Origin: Paraburkholderia lycopersici
GTDB taxonomy: Bacteria > Pseudomonadota > Gammaproteobacteria > Burkholderiales > Burkholderiaceae
Length of the DNA stretch: 64,000 nucleotides
Reading direction: 5' to 3'
NCBI RefSeq assembly: GCF_900096975.1
Contig: NZ_FMYQ01000012.1
Coordinates: 1 to 64,000 of the forward strand
The first letter of the stretch is position 1. Each line of letters opens with the position of its first letter. Of this stretch, positions 8,747 through 18,383 are shown one piece after another. Below the pieces are notes generated by a model that was not told where the DNA came from, did no database searches, and was given only the letters and a program-made list of their open reading frames with translations. Made by a program: the position numbers and the translations under genes.

Positions 8747-10777
8747 TCAATCCGTGACGGTCGCTTCTTCCCGTTCCTTCATCGCAATCGCACCGGCCGC
8801 AAGCCGCCGGTAACGCGACAACGCCCACAGCGGAAAATACGCGGTATATCCGTGGTACTTGAGATAGTAGATGCGCGGGAACCCCGGCGCGTTGTGCGAG
8901 CGATGCCACCAGAACCCATCGTCCTGCTGCACGGATAGCAGATACGCCACGCCGCGGCGCACCGATTCGGATTCCCAATCACCGAAAGCCATTTGCGCGA
9001 GCAGCGCCCAGGCAGTGAAGTTCGATGCGCTCTCGCCGCCGTTGGTGCCCCGAAGGCGCGGATCGACATAGCTGTCGTTGGTCTCGCCCCACCCGCCGTC
9101 GGCATGCTGGCGCGCGCGCAACCACGCGAGCGCGCGTGCAATGTACTCTTGCCTGGGGTCCTCGCCCGCGAGCGCGAGACCCGCCAGCACACTCCACGTC
9201 CCGTAAATGTAGTTGGTGCCCCAACGACCCCACCAGCTGCCGTCAGGCTGCTGCGCCGCCTTCACGTACGCGATGGCGCGCGCGAGCGCCGCCTTGTCCT
9301 CTGCGCGGCCCGTCACGCCGAAACACAGCAGCACGCGGCCCGATACGTCCTCGGTTGGCGGGTCGAGCAGCGCGCCGTGATCGGCAAAGGGAATCGCGTT
9401 CAAATAGAGGCGATCGCAGTCCGCATCGAAAGCCCCGAAACCGCCGTTGCGCGATTGCAGGCCGCGCATCCAGTCGAGCGCGCGCGTCACGCGCTGCGCG
9501 TAAGGATCGACGCCGGTTTCGCTCGCCTGGGCGCGGCCGCGCCGATGCAGCATGGCCGCGACCACGGCCGTGTCGTCGATATCGGGGTAGTACGGGTTCT
9601 CATACTGGAAGGCCCATCCGCCCGGCGGCGTGTCGGGCCGCGCGTTCTCGATCCAGTCGCCGCGCACGTCTTCCACCTGGCGCTGCGCGAGCCAGTCATA
9701 CGCGCGAGCGATGCGCTGCTTCAACTCCCGGTCCGAAACGGCGACCGGATCGGCTGGCACGACCGCGCATGCCTGCTCCAGCGCCATCGTGCTCCATGCG
9801 GTGTCCCACACGGGCGAGAGACATGGCTGGCAATAAACGCTGCCGTCCGGCCGCTCGACGAGCAGCTTTTCCAGCGCATTCTCGCAGTCGCGGCGCAGTG
9901 GATGATCCTCAGGATACCCAAGCACCTGCATCATCTGGTAGCTGTAGACGATGGGAGGAAAGATGCCGCCCATGCCGTCCTCGCCGTTCATGCGCTCGGC
10001 GCACCAGGCTTCGGCATGCTTCATGGCACGCTGGCGCAGCGCGCGCGGCATCAGCGGCTCGATATGCCGCACCGCGCGGTCCATGGCGAGAAAAAGCCGG
10101 CGAATGCCCTTGCCGCGCGGAAAATATTCGCGCTCCTCTTCGGGCGGCGTGACGAACAACTCGGCAATCGACACGCCATGCGGATTGGCCGCGCGCGCCT
10201 TGAGCGAACAGAGCGCGAGCAGCGGCACCATGGTCGTGCGCGCCCAATAGGCGACCTTATACATCGAGATCGGCGCCCACCTTGGGAACAGCACGAACTC
10301 GACCGGCATGAACGGCGTGGCGCGCCACGGCACCTGGCCGAAGGTAGCGAGCAGAATGCGCGTGAACACGTTCGACTTCGCCGCGCCGCCGAGCTTCAGA
10401 ATGGCCTCGCGTGCCATCACCATGTGCGGCGCGTCGGCCGGGTCGCCCGCCGCCTTCAAGGCGAAATACGCCTTCACGCTGCACGAAACATCGGGCGCGC
10501 CGTCCACGTACAGATCCCATGCGCCATGCGTCTGCGAGCGCTGAATGGCGCGCAGATAGCGCGCCATCTTCTCCTGGCGCACCGTGTCGATCTTGCCCAT
10601 GAAGTGCATCATGAGGATGTATTCGGCGGTGATCGTGGCGTCCGATTCGAGCTCGAAGCACCAGCTTCCATCGGCGTCCTGCTGTTGCGCGAGCGCTTCG
10701 CGGCCGCGAATGATGGAGGCGTCGAGAGACGCCATGCCGGCAGCGGAAGCGGAAAAAGGCGGGCGGGAATTTTTCAT
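8747..10777 (-). CDS. shc: Squalene-hopene cyclase
   Basis: A 676-residue protein, the normal length of the family. It converts squalene to hopene/hopanol at the inner membrane, giving hopanoids. The catalytic D-x-D-D signature is present as D-I-D-D-T-A, and several QW repeats are seen (Q-Q-P-D-G-S-W, Q-H-A-D-G-G-W-G, Q-Q-D-D-G-F-W, Q-S-R-N-G-G-F-G). Two in-frame ATGs are possible at the N-terminus; the one used gives the start at M-K-N-S-R-P. It is divergent from a TetR-type gene, and the short shared region holds palindromes. Confidence 0.95.
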   Translation of the reverse strand: MKNSRPPFSASAAGMASLDASIIRGREALAQQQDADGSWCFELESDATITAEYILMMHFMGKIDTVRQEKMARYLRAIQRSQTHGAWDLYVDGAPDVSCSVKAYFALKAAGDPADAPHMVMAREAILKLGGAAKSNVFTRILLATFGQVPWRATPFMPVEFVLFPRWAPISMYKVAYWARTTMVPLLALCSLKARAANPHGVSIAELFVTPPEEEREYFPRGKGIRRLFLAMDRAVRHIEPLMPRALRQRAMKHAEAWCAERMNGEDGMGGIFPPIVYSYQMMQVLGYPEDHPLRRDCENALEKLLVERPDGSVYCQPCLSPVWDTAWSTMALEQACAVVPADPVAVSDRELKQRIARAYDWLAQRQVEDVRGDWIENARPDTPPGGWAFQYENPYYPDIDDTAVVAAMLHRRGRAQASETGVDPYAQRVTRALDWMRGLQSRNGGFGAFDADCDRLYLNAIPFADHGALLDPPTEDVSGRVLLCFGVTGRAEDKAALARAIAYVKAAQQPDGSWWGRWGTNYIYGTWSVLAGLALAGEDPRQEYIARALAWLRARQHADGGWGETNDSYVDPRLRGTNGGESASNFTAWALLAQMAFGDWESESVRRGVAYLLSVQQDDGFWWHRSHNAPGFPRIYYLKYHGYTAYFPLWALSRYRRLAAGAIAMKEREEATVTD

Positions 10778-10783
10778 CGGCGA

Positions 10784-10834
10784 ATCATACCATCCGTACG
10801 GAATGTTTAGCCGAGAGGCCCGCAATGGTATGAT
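10784..10834. promoter_or_regulatory. Divergent operator region between shc and the TetR gene
   Basis: Two symmetric elements lie here. One is a perfect 10-bp inverted repeat, ATCATACCAT (10784-10793) and ATGGTATGAT (10825-10834), separated by 31 bases. Inside it is the 8-bp palindrome CCGTACGG (10794-10801), a shape common for TetR operators. Both lie between the shc start and the most likely TetR start, so they are candidate binding sites for that regulator; no experiment supports this. Confidence 0.5.
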
Positions 10835-10841
10835 CGGCGGC

Positions 10842-11558
10842 ATGAAAGACTCCTCCGTCAAGGCGCCGGCGCGCGCGACAAGGCGCGGCGCGAAAGCGGC
10901 TGACACGGCGCTCACCTCGCCGTCGAAGGCCCCCTCCCCGCGCAAAGGCGCTGCCCCGCCCGACGGTGCGCCGGCCGCGGGAGCGCGCCGCAAGAAAGCC
11001 CCGGCCCAGGTGCGCGCCCAGTTGCTGCAGGCCGCCTCCGATATCGCCACCGACCATGGCGTGCCCGCCGTGACGCTCGACGCAGTGGCCGAGCGCGCGG
11101 GCGTGACCAAGGGCGCGCTGCAATATCACTTCGCCAACAAGCAGGGCCTGCTCGATGCGCTCTTCGAGCAGACGATGGAGCGCTTCGAGCAGCACATGCA
11201 CACGCGCATCGAGGCGGGCGTCGCGAAAGGCGCCCCGCAACATAGCGCCGCCGCGCGCGCGTATCTGCACACCACGATCGACGAAACGAGCCCGGCCGCC
11301 AGCACCGACGTGCTGCGCGTGCTCGTGGCCGCGATGATGACCGACCCCGCGATCCGCGAGCGTTACGCCGCGCCCATGCGCAAATGGACGCGCCCCGACC
11401 CGCTGCCCCTCGAAGCCGCCGCGCGCCTCATGATCTGCCGCCTCGCGGCAGACGGCCTGTGGATCTCCGAACTGCTTGGCTACCAGAACATGCCGCCGCG
11501 TCTGCGCGACGAAGTCGTGCGCCAACTGGAGCAACTGGCGCTCGTCGGGGGCAAATAG
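10842..11558 (+). CDS. TetR/AcrR family transcriptional regulator
   Basis: A 238-residue regulator with a long basic, disordered N-terminal tail (~60 residues of Ala/Pro/Lys/Arg), then a TetR DNA-binding domain: Q-L-L-Q-A-A-S-D-I-A, V-T-L-D-A-V-A-E-R-A-G-V-T-K-G-A-L-Q-Y-H-F-A-N-K-Q-G-L-L-D-A. The C-terminal ligand domain resembles the tetracyclin repressor-like group found in AcrR-type proteins. In-frame ATGs exist at 10803 and 10830; the chosen one clears the inverted repeat. Divergence from shc suggests it controls hopanoid synthesis. Confidence 0.82.
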   Translation: MKDSSVKAPARATRRGAKAADTALTSPSKAPSPRKGAAPPDGAPAAGARRKKAPAQVRAQLLQAASDIATDHGVPAVTLDAVAERAGVTKGALQYHFANKQGLLDALFEQTMERFEQHMHTRIEAGVAKGAPQHSAAARAYLHTTIDETSPAASTDVLRVLVAAMMTDPAIRERYAAPMRKWTRPDPLPLEAAARLMICRLAADGLWISELLGYQNMPPRLRDEVVRQLEQLALVGGK

Positions 11559-11681
11559 ACCTCGCGCCAGGGTACACCCTGGGCGCGGTGCCATCACGCG
11601 CCGCGCACTATGCCGAAATCGTCGCCGCCTGCGGGTCGATCGAACAAGACGGCCAAAATGGCGCGTCCTACGATTACCGGC

Positions 11682-12632
11682 ATGAAAACCCTCACCGTTA
11701 TCGATTCGCACACAGGCGGCGAGCCCACCCGCCTCGTGATCGCGGGCGGCCCCGAACTCGGCCATGGCCCGCTCGCCGAACGTGTCGCCATTTTTCGCCG
11801 CGATTTCGACCTCTTGCGCTCGGGCATCGTCAACGAGCCGCGCGGCTCGGACGTGATGGTCGGCGCGCTCCTTTGCGAGCCACACGATCCGTCCTGCTCC
11901 GCCGGCGTGATCTTTTTCAACAACGTCGGCTTTCTCGGCATGTGCGGGCACGGGACCATCGGTCTCGTCGCCTCGCTCGCGCATCTCGGCCGCATCGCGC
12001 CGGGCGTGCATCGCGTCGAAACGCCCGTCGGCAACGTCGAAGCCGAGCTGCATGGCGACGGCACGGTCACCGTACGCAACGTGCCCGCGTATCGCTATCG
12101 GCACGCGGTGCCCCTCGACGTGCCGGGTTCCGGCCGCGTGCATGGCGACGTCGCCTGGGGCGGCAACTGGTTCTTTCTCGTCGCCGATCACAACCTGGAG
12201 CTCGAAGCCGATAACGTCGAAGCGCTCACCGAAGTCACGTGGGCAATGCGCAAGGCGCTCGAAGCAAACGGCATTACGGGCGCGGACGGCGCGCTGATCG
12301 ACCATATCGAACTGTTCGCGCACCCGGATCGCGCGGACGTGGACAGCCGCAACTTCGTGCTGTGCCCGGGCAAGGCCTACGACCGCTCGCCCTGCGGCAC
12401 CGGCACGAGCGCGAAGGTCGCATGTCTCGCCGCAGACGGCCTGCTCGCGCCCGGCGCGCTGTGGCGGCAGGAAAGCATCATCGGGAGCGTGTTCGAGGCG
12501 AGCTATGAAGCCGCGCCGGAACTTCCCGCCGGTCACGTGCGCCCGAGCATACGCGGCAGCGCACATATTAGCGCGGAGTCCAAACTGATTTTTGCCGACG
12601 ACGACCCGTTCGCGTGGGGCATTCGCACGTGA
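11682..12632 (+). CDS. 4-hydroxyproline 2-epimerase (proline racemase family)
   Basis: A 316-residue cofactor-independent epimerase. Both catalytic positions are visible: the M-C-G-H-G motif (~residue 88) and the [10 protein letters not shown] motif (~237). Two cysteines, as here, mark racemase/epimerase activity rather than the Thr-containing dehydratases. Context decides for hydroxyproline: it is followed by FAD/2Fe-2S dehydrogenase subunits, a DapA-like deaminase and an Ldh-type imine reductase, as in bacterial trans-4-hydroxy-L-proline degradation. It overlaps the next gene by 4 bases. Confidence 0.88.
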   Translation: MKTLTVIDSHTGGEPTRLVIAGGPELGHGPLAERVAIFRRDFDLLRSGIVNEPRGSDVMVGALLCEPHDPSCSAGVIFFNNVGFLGMCGHGTIGLVASLAHLGRIAPGVHRVETPVGNVEAELHGDGTVTVRNVPAYRYRHAVPLDVPGSGRVHGDVAWGGNWFFLVADHNLELEADNVEALTEVTWAMRKALEANGITGADGALIDHIELFAHPDRADVDSRNFVLCPGKAYDRSPCGTGTSAKVACLAADGLLAPGALWRQESIIGSVFEASYEAAPELPAGHVRPSIRGSAHISAESKLIFADDDPFAWGIRT

Positions 12633-13789
12633 TTCGAGGTTCGAGCGATCGTCCCGACGTGGTCGTGATCGGCGCGGGTATCGTCGGCGCGGCCTGCGCT
12701 CACGAGCTTGCCGCGCAGGGCCTTCACGTCCTCGTCATCGAGCGCGCGGGGGCCGGTGGCGGCGTAACGGCCGCGGGCATGGGCCATCTCGTCGTGATGG
12801 ACGACACAGCCGCCGAATTCGCGCTGAGCGCGTGGTCGCGCGCACTGTGGCACGAACTCGCGCCGCGCCTCGATGCGCGCCACGCGTTCGCGCGCTGCGG
12901 CACGCTCTGGGTCGCCGCCGACGACGAGGAATACGCGCTCGCGCAAACGCGCCATGAGGCGCTGCAACGCCAGGGCGTGGCCTGTTCGATGCTCGACGCG
13001 CGCGCGCTACGCGTAGCCGAACCCGGTTTGCGCGAAGGTCTCGTGGGCGGCATGAGGGTCGACGACGACGCCGTGGTTTACGCGCCCGCCGTTGCCGCAT
13101 GGTTGCTCGCGCAACCAGGTGGCGTGCGCATCGACTGCCGCATGCGCACGCAGGTCGCGCGCATCGATCGCGCGGGCGTGCACCTCGCCAACGGCGAGGT
13201 GATCGCGGCGGGCGCGGTGCTCGTCGCGAACGGCCTGCAGGCGACCGACCTCGTGCCGCGCCTGCCGATGCAGCCCAAAAAGGGGCATTTGCTCATCACC
13301 GACCGCTACCCCGGCACGATCCGCCATCAGATCCTGGAACTCGGCTATATCAAGAGCGCGCACAATGCGAGCGGCACTTCGGTCGCCTTCAACGTGCAGC
13401 CGCGGCCGACCGGACAATTGCTGATCGGCTCGTCGCGCCAGTTCGGCAGCACGGACCCCGCCATCGAGCCGGCGATTCTCGCGCGCATGCTCAAGCGCGC
13501 CGCCGCGTATCTGCCGCAATTGCCCGCGCTCAACGCGATTCGCGCGTGGACGGGCTTTCGCCCGGCATCGAGCGACGGCATGCCGCTGATCGGGCCCGCC
13601 GGTCCGTTCGCCGACAACGAGAGCCATCCGTCCACGTGGCTCGCCACCGGGCACGAAGGTCTGGGCGTGACCACGGCGCTCGGCACCGCGAAGCTGATTG
13701 CCGCGCAAATGCTCGGCCATGCCGCCGCTATCGACGCGACGCCCTATCTTCCTGCCCGCTTCGCCGTGGAGGGGGCCGTCCATGCCTGA
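12629..13789 (+). CDS. D-hydroxyproline dehydrogenase, FAD-dependent DAO-type subunit
   Basis: A 386-residue flavoprotein of the D-amino acid oxidase family, with an N-terminal Rossmann motif [11 protein letters not shown] and the C-terminal [16 protein letters not shown] and [10 protein letters not shown] segments of the family. The GTG start shares a GTGA overlap with the epimerase stop; a GTG 15 bases upstream is also in frame. It is the substrate-oxidising subunit of the heteromeric dehydrogenase that oxidises cis-4-hydroxy-D-proline to the pyrroline carboxylate. Confidence 0.85.
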   Translation: MIRGSSDRPDVVVIGAGIVGAACAHELAAQGLHVLVIERAGAGGGVTAAGMGHLVVMDDTAAEFALSAWSRALWHELAPRLDARHAFARCGTLWVAADDEEYALAQTRHEALQRQGVACSMLDARALRVAEPGLREGLVGGMRVDDDAVVYAPAVAAWLLAQPGGVRIDCRMRTQVARIDRAGVHLANGEVIAAGAVLVANGLQATDLVPRLPMQPKKGHLLITDRYPGTIRHQILELGYIKSAHNASGTSVAFNVQPRPTGQLLIGSSRQFGSTDPAIEPAILARMLKRAAAYLPQLPALNAIRAWTGFRPASSDGMPLIGPAGPFADNESHPSTWLATGHEGLGVTTALGTAKLIAAQMLGHAAAIDATPYLPARFAVEGAVHA

Positions 13790-14054
13790 AGCCCTCACGT
13801 TGACGATCGATGGGCGCGACGTGAGCATCGCGCCGGGCAGCTCGGTCGCGGCGGCCATCGCCGTCGCCGCGCGCGAGCGACACGCAGCGCTCGTCACGCG
13901 GCGCTCCGTGGACGGCGCGCCGCGCGGGCCTCTCTGCGGCATGGGCATCTGCCAGGAATGCCGCGTCGTCGTCGACGGCGTGCCGCACCGGCTCGCCTGC
14001 CAAACGATCTGCGCCCCCGGTATGCGTGTCGTGACAGGAAATGCGGCGCCATGA
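13782..14054 (+). CDS. (2Fe-2S)-binding subunit of the D-hydroxyproline dehydrogenase
   Basis: A 90-residue plant-type ferredoxin domain. The cluster ligands are seen as C-G-M-G-I-C-Q-E-C at residues ~47-55 with a further Cys in L-A-C-Q-T. Small proteins of this kind are the electron-carrying gamma subunit of hydroxyproline, sarcosine- and opine-type dehydrogenases. It overlaps the gene before by 8 bases and the one after by 4, so the three are translationally coupled. Confidence 0.88.
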   Translation: MPEALTLTIDGRDVSIAPGSSVAAAIAVAARERHAALVTRRSVDGAPRGPLCGMGICQECRVVVDGVPHRLACQTICAPGMRVVTGNAAP

Positions 14055-15313
14055 ACTTCGATATCCTGATCATCGGCGCGGGACCGGCCGGGTTGAATGC
14101 GGCATGCACGGGCGCGCAAGCCGGTGCCAACGTAGGCGTAGTCGACGACAACGCGCTGCCCGGCGGCCAGATCTGGCGCCAGGGCCCCCGTCATCGCGCC
14201 GCGGGCCCCGCGCGCGCCTTGCTCGATGCGCTCGCGAAACGCCCCTACGTAACGCTGCTGAACGGTACCCGCATCGTGCAGGCGTTGCCGGGGCGGCGAC
14301 TGCTCGCGGAAGACGCGAGCCGCGCCCTCACGCTCGGCTACGACAGGCTCATCATCGCTTCGGGCGCCCGCGAGCGCTTCCTGCCCTATCCTGGCTGGAC
14401 GTTGCCGGGCGTCACCGGCGCGGGCGGCTTGCAGGCGCTCATCAAGGGCGGTGTGCCCGTGCGCGGCGAGCGCATCGTCATCGCGGGCAGCGGACCGCTG
14501 CTCTGGGCGGCTGCCGCGACCGCGCGCCAGCATGGCGCGACGGTCGCCGCGCTCGTCGAGCAGGCGCCGTCGCAAGCGGTGCGCCGCTTCGCTGCGGGCC
14601 TCGCGCGCACACCCGCGAAGCTTGCGCAGGCGCTGCGCATGCGCTTCGATCTCCGTGCGACGCCTTATTGGTGCAATGCATATGTAGTCGAGGCAATCGG
14701 CACGTCGCGCGTGACGCAGGCGCGTGTCCGGGATGGCGAGGACGAGAGGCTCGTCGATTGCGACCGGCTCGCCTGTGCCTATGGTCTCGTGCCGAATACG
14801 GGCCTCGGCGCGGCGCTCGGTTGCCGGCTGACGGCACAGGCGGATTCCTCCGCCATCGCCGTGGACGAATGGCAGCGAACCTCGGTCGATGGCGTGCTCG
14901 CGGCTGGCGAATGTGCGGGCGTGGGCGGCATGGAACTCGCGGCGGTCGAAGGACGGATTGCGGCGCACGCCGCGCTCGGCGAAACCGCCGACGCGCGGCA
15001 ACTGTTCGCCGCGCGCGAGCGCTACCGGCGCTTCGCCGCGCGCCTTCACGCCGCGTTCGAACTGGCGCCCGCGCTGCGCACGCTGGCGCAGCCGGACACC
15101 GTGTTCTGCCGCTGCGAGGACGTCGCGTATGGCGACGTCGCGCGTCACGCGTCATGGCGCGACGCAAAACTCCAGACGCGCTGCGGCATGGGCCCCTGCC
15201 AGGGCAAGATCTGCGGCGACGCCGCGGCGTTCTGCTTCGGCTGGCCGCAGCACGGGCAGCGCCCGCCGTTCTCGCCGGCACGCATCGAAACTTTGCTGCA
15301 AGGCGGGAGCTGA
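14051..15313 (+). CDS. D-hydroxyproline dehydrogenase, NAD(P)/FAD-dependent subunit
   Basis: A 420-residue pyridine nucleotide-disulphide oxidoreductase-like flavoprotein. The N-terminal I-I-G-A-G-P-A-G-L-N-A motif binds FAD, a second dinucleotide fold begins at I-V-I-A-G-S-G-P-L, and the C-terminus carries a BFD-like [2Fe-2S] module (F-C-R-C-E-D-V and R-C-G-M-G-P-C-Q-G). This is the alpha subunit of the three-part dehydrogenase encoded by three overlapping genes here. Electrons probably pass on to the quinone pool or an electron-transfer flavoprotein. Confidence 0.85.
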   Translation: MNFDILIIGAGPAGLNAACTGAQAGANVGVVDDNALPGGQIWRQGPRHRAAGPARALLDALAKRPYVTLLNGTRIVQALPGRRLLAEDASRALTLGYDRLIIASGARERFLPYPGWTLPGVTGAGGLQALIKGGVPVRGERIVIAGSGPLLWAAAATARQHGATVAALVEQAPSQAVRRFAAGLARTPAKLAQALRMRFDLRATPYWCNAYVVEAIGTSRVTQARVRDGEDERLVDCDRLACAYGLVPNTGLGAALGCRLTAQADSSAIAVDEWQRTSVDGVLAAGECAGVGGMELAAVEGRIAAHAALGETADARQLFAARERYRRFAARLHAAFELAPALRTLAQPDTVFCRCEDVAYGDVARHASWRDAKLQTRCGMGPCQGKICGDAAAFCFGWPQHGQRPPFSPARIETLLQGGS

Positions 15314-15401
15314 AGCGCCGAACGCTTTTTGTCGCGGATGCGCCGGCGCACGCGAAACGGCACAATAGCGGTTTCCGCCGATCCCGCCTTTGCGCTCCGC
15401 G

Positions 15402-16184
15402 ATGCCCGAACTGGTTCTGCCCGCCGCCGTTGACAACGCCACGTTTGCGCAGATGGTCGCGCATTTCGCCATGCTGGAACCGCTGTTCGACGCCATGCCG
15501 GACGTGGTGTTCTTCGTGAAAGATCACGAGGCGCGCTATGTGATTGCGAACACCACGCTCGCCGCGCGCTGCGGCTTCAAGGCCAAGCGTTCGCTGCTCG
15601 GCAAGACCGCCGAGCAGGTTTTTCCCTCGCGCTTCGGGCAAAGCTATACCGCGCAGGACCAGGCCGTCGTACAGCTCGACAGCAGCCTCGTCGACCAGCT
15701 CGAACTGCATCTGTATCCCGGCCGGCAGCCAGGCTGGTGCCTCACCTCGAAAGTGCCGCTGCACGACGCGCAGGGACGCGTGCTCGGCGTGGCGGGCATC
15801 TCGCGCGACCTGCAGGCGGCCGAAGGCACGCACCCCGCCTATCAGCGGCTCGCGGTCGCCGCGAAGTACATCCAGGACAACTATGCACAGCCGCTCAAGC
15901 TTGCGCACCTCGCGAAGCTCATCGACATGTCGGTCGCGCAGATCGAACGCTACTTCCACAAGATCTTTCATCTCACGCCGCGCCAGATGCTGCTGAAAGC
16001 GCGGCTCGACGCGGCTTCCGTGCTGCTCGCCACCGACCAGAGCATCACCGATATCGCAACGCAATGCGGCTATAACGATCACAGCGCATTTACGCGCCAG
16101 TTCAAGGCCACCGTAGGCATCACGCCAAGCCAGTATCGCGCGATGCTGCAGGCGCACGACAACGCCCGGACGCCGGGCGCATGA
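15402..16184 (+). CDS. AraC family regulator with N-terminal PAS domain
   Basis: A 260-residue protein. Residues ~25-135 form a PAS-like domain (F-D-A-M-P-D-V-V-F-F-V-K-D, then K-x-x-L-L-G-K-T-A-E-Q-V-F-P), and residues ~155-255 hold two AraC helix-turn-helix motifs ending in the G-Y-N-D-H-S-A-F-T-R-Q-F-K-A-T-V-G-I-T-P-S-Q-Y-R signature. A TTG four codons upstream is also possible. Placement inside the hydroxyproline genes makes it the likely pathway activator, sensing an intermediate through the PAS domain. Confidence 0.87.
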   Translation: MPELVLPAAVDNATFAQMVAHFAMLEPLFDAMPDVVFFVKDHEARYVIANTTLAARCGFKAKRSLLGKTAEQVFPSRFGQSYTAQDQAVVQLDSSLVDQLELHLYPGRQPGWCLTSKVPLHDAQGRVLGVAGISRDLQAAEGTHPAYQRLAVAAKYIQDNYAQPLKLAHLAKLIDMSVAQIERYFHKIFHLTPRQMLLKARLDAASVLLATDQSITDIATQCGYNDHSAFTRQFKATVGITPSQYRAMLQAHDNARTPGA

Positions 16185-16354
16185 GCGCCTGCGCGGCGCG
16201 ACCAGGGTTGTCCCTGGCGCACGGATGGACTATGCAGATTTCGTCTCTTTGACGCACGAAAGGCCTCAAGCGCGAGGCAATCTGGACAGCGATACTCGAC
16301 TCATATTCAACAGGTACCGGCGCGAGCCGCTACGCATTCAAGGAGTGAGTCACA

Positions 16355-17269
16355 GTGAGCGCTATCCAGTGGAGCGGCGTGTTTCCCGCCGTCAGCACCC
16401 AGTTCAAGGCGGACTTCTCGGTCGATATCGACGCCACGCACCGGGTGGTGAGCAATCTCGTCAAGGACGGCGTTTCCGGCCTCGTGGTGTGCGGCACCGT
16501 CGGCGAGAACACGTCGCTCGCAACGAACGAGAAGATGGCCGTGATCGAGGCCGCGCGCGACGCGGCGGGCGGCAAGGTGCCGGTGATCGCGGGCATTGCC
16601 GAATTCACCACCGAATTCGCGCGCCAGACCGTGCGAGAAGCGGCGCGCGTGGGCGTGGACGGCGTCATGGTCATGCCCGCGCTCGTGTACTCTTCGAAGC
16701 CGCACGAAACGGCCGCGCATTTTCGCGCCGTCGCTTCGAGCACCGATATCCCGGTGATGGTCTACAACAATCCGCCAATCTACAAGAACGACGTGACGCC
16801 CGACATCCTGATCGCTCTTCAGGATTGCGAAAACATCGTCTGCTTCAAGGATTCGTCGGGAGACACGCGGCGCTTCATCGACTTGCGCAACGCCGTGGGC
16901 GAGCGCTTCGTGCTGTTCGCGGGCCTCGACGACGTCGTGGTCGAAAGCGTGGCGGTCGGCGCTCAAGGCTGGGTGTCCGGCATGTCGAACGTGTTTCCCA
17001 AGGAAGGCGAAACGCTCTTCCGTCTCGCGAAGCAAAAGCGCTTCGACGAAGCGCTCGCGCTCTATCGCTGGTTCATGCCGCTGCTGCATCTCGACGCGCG
17101 TCCGGACCTCGTGCAATGCATCAAGCTGTGCGAGGAGCTCGTGGGGCGCGGCAGCGCCGTCACGCGTCCGCCGCGCCTCGCGCTCGAAGGCGAAGCGCTC
17201 GCGCACGTGAAAGCCGTCGTCGAGAAGGCGCTCGCCGCGCGCCCCTCCCTGCCCAACGTCGGTCTCTGA
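16355..17269 (+). CDS. DapA-family lyase/deaminase, likely pyrroline-4-hydroxy-2-carboxylate deaminase
   Basis: A 304-residue (beta/alpha)8 aldolase-family enzyme. The Schiff-base Lys is in C-F-K-D-S-S-G-D (~residue 160), the conserved Tyr in M-V-Y-N-N-P-P, and the G-T-V-G-E-N motif replaces the G-T-T-G-E of true dihydrodipicolinate synthases. The GTG start has an AAGGAGTG ribosome binding site. In the hydroxyproline route this family converts the pyrroline intermediate to 2-oxoglutarate semialdehyde with loss of ammonia; the assignment rests on context. Confidence 0.82.
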   Translation: MSAIQWSGVFPAVSTQFKADFSVDIDATHRVVSNLVKDGVSGLVVCGTVGENTSLATNEKMAVIEAARDAAGGKVPVIAGIAEFTTEFARQTVREAARVGVDGVMVMPALVYSSKPHETAAHFRAVASSTDIPVMVYNNPPIYKNDVTPDILIALQDCENIVCFKDSSGDTRRFIDLRNAVGERFVLFAGLDDVVVESVAVGAQGWVSGMSNVFPKEGETLFRLAKQKRFDEALALYRWFMPLLHLDARPDLVQCIKLCEELVGRGSAVTRPPRLALEGEALAHVKAVVEKALAARPSLPNVGL

Positions 17270-17275
17270 GCCGCC

Positions 17276-18292
17276 ATGACCGGCGCGCCCGCGCACGTCG
17301 TCCTCGCGCTCGACGAAGTCTTCGCGCTCTCGCGCAAGGTGCTGCTGCGCCACGGCGCGTCCGGAGCCCATGCCGACGCGATCGCGCGCGTCATCACCCA
17401 GGGCCAGCGCGACGAATGCCATTCGCACGGCATTTATCGCCTGCTGGTCTGCGCACGTTCGCTCAGGAGCGGCAAGGTCGACCCGCGCGCCGAACCCACG
17501 CTGCGCGATATCGCACCCGGCGTGCTGGCCGTCGACGCGCACTACGGCTTCTCGCTGCTCGCCTTCGAAACGGGGCTGCCCGTCCTTGCGCAAAAAGCGC
17601 GCGGCCAGGGCATCGCGGCAATGGCCATCAATCGCTGCTTCCATTTTTCGGCGTTGTGGCCTGAAGCCGAAGCCATCGCGGCGCAAGGCCTCGTGGGCCT
17701 CGCGATGAACCCGAGCCATAGCTGGGTCGCGCCGGCGGGCGGCACGCGCGGCGTATTCGGCACGAATCCGCTGGCGTTCGCCTGGCCGCGCGAGGGCACG
17801 CTCCCGTTCGTGTTCGACTTCGCAACGAGCGCCATTGCGCGCGGCGACATCGAACTGCACGCGCGCGAGGGCAAGCCGATCCCGCCGCATTGGGCGCTCG
17901 ACGGCCAGGGCCAGCCGACCACCGACGCCCGCGCCGCGCTGGCGGGTGCGATGCAGACGTTCGGCGGTCACAAGGGCTCGGCGCTCTCGGCCATGATCGA
18001 ACTGCTGGCGGGTGTGCTGATCGGCGATCTCACCAGCATGGAATCGCAGGCTTTCGACCAGGGCGCGGGCGCCAGCCCCTGCCACGGCGAGCTCGTCATC
18101 GCCATCGACCCGCGCCGCTTCGGCGGCGGCGAGGCCGCTCAGGCACGCGCGGAGCGGCTCTTCGGCGCCATCACGGCCCAGGGCGCGCGCCTGCCGTCGC
18201 AGCGCCGCTTCGAAGCGCGCGAGCGCAGCGAGCGCGACGGCGTGAAAGTGCCGCGCGCCCTGTACGACGATGTACTGAAGCTGCTCGACTGA
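17276..18292 (+). CDS. Ldh family oxidoreductase (pyrroline/piperideine-2-carboxylate reductase-like)
   Basis: A 338-residue member of the malate/L-lactate dehydrogenase (LDH2) family, which uses NAD(P)H through a fold unlike the Rossmann type. Family blocks visible: D-E-C-H-S-H-G-I-Y-R-L near 40, a His/Phe-rich centre, G-T-N-P-L-A-F-A-W-P near 160 and F-G-G-H-K-G-S-A-L-S near 222. Next to the hydroxyproline genes it likely reduces the imine from proline or hydroxyproline, as in DpkA/LhpD-type enzymes. It begins 6 bases after the deaminase stop. Confidence 0.8.
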   Translation: MTGAPAHVVLALDEVFALSRKVLLRHGASGAHADAIARVITQGQRDECHSHGIYRLLVCARSLRSGKVDPRAEPTLRDIAPGVLAVDAHYGFSLLAFETGLPVLAQKARGQGIAAMAINRCFHFSALWPEAEAIAAQGLVGLAMNPSHSWVAPAGGTRGVFGTNPLAFAWPREGTLPFVFDFATSAIARGDIELHAREGKPIPPHWALDGQGQPTTDARAALAGAMQTFGGHKGSALSAMIELLAGVLIGDLTSMESQAFDQGAGASPCHGELVIAIDPRRFGGGEAAQARAERLFGAITAQGARLPSQRRFEARERSERDGVKVPRALYDDVLKLLD

Positions 18293-18322
18293 TTCCCGCC
18301 GACGCCGCCCCCCAACGTATCG

Positions 18323-18339
18323 CTTAAGCGCCGGTTAAG
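18323..18339 (+). promoter_or_regulatory. Direct-repeat response regulator box (CTTAAG-N5-GTTAAG)
   Basis: Two TTAAG half-sites, CTTAAG and GTTAAG, are separated by 5 bases, giving the 11-base period bound by OmpR-type regulators of the PmrA/QseB branch. The box lies 45 bases upstream of the response-regulator start, so autoregulation is the simplest reading. Confidence 0.65.
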
Positions 18340-18383
18340 CCGGGATGAGCGACAATGACACGTTGAAATAGGGGGAGCGAGCA

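Noticed and set aside
10785..12566. Long minus-strand frame opposite the TetR and epimerase genes
   Set aside because: Antisense to two well-recognised genes and crosses their boundary; typical of high-GC DNA.
13007..15148. 700-codon minus-strand frame
   Set aside because: Covers three overlapping hydroxyproline dehydrogenase genes on the other strand; composition is not protein-like.
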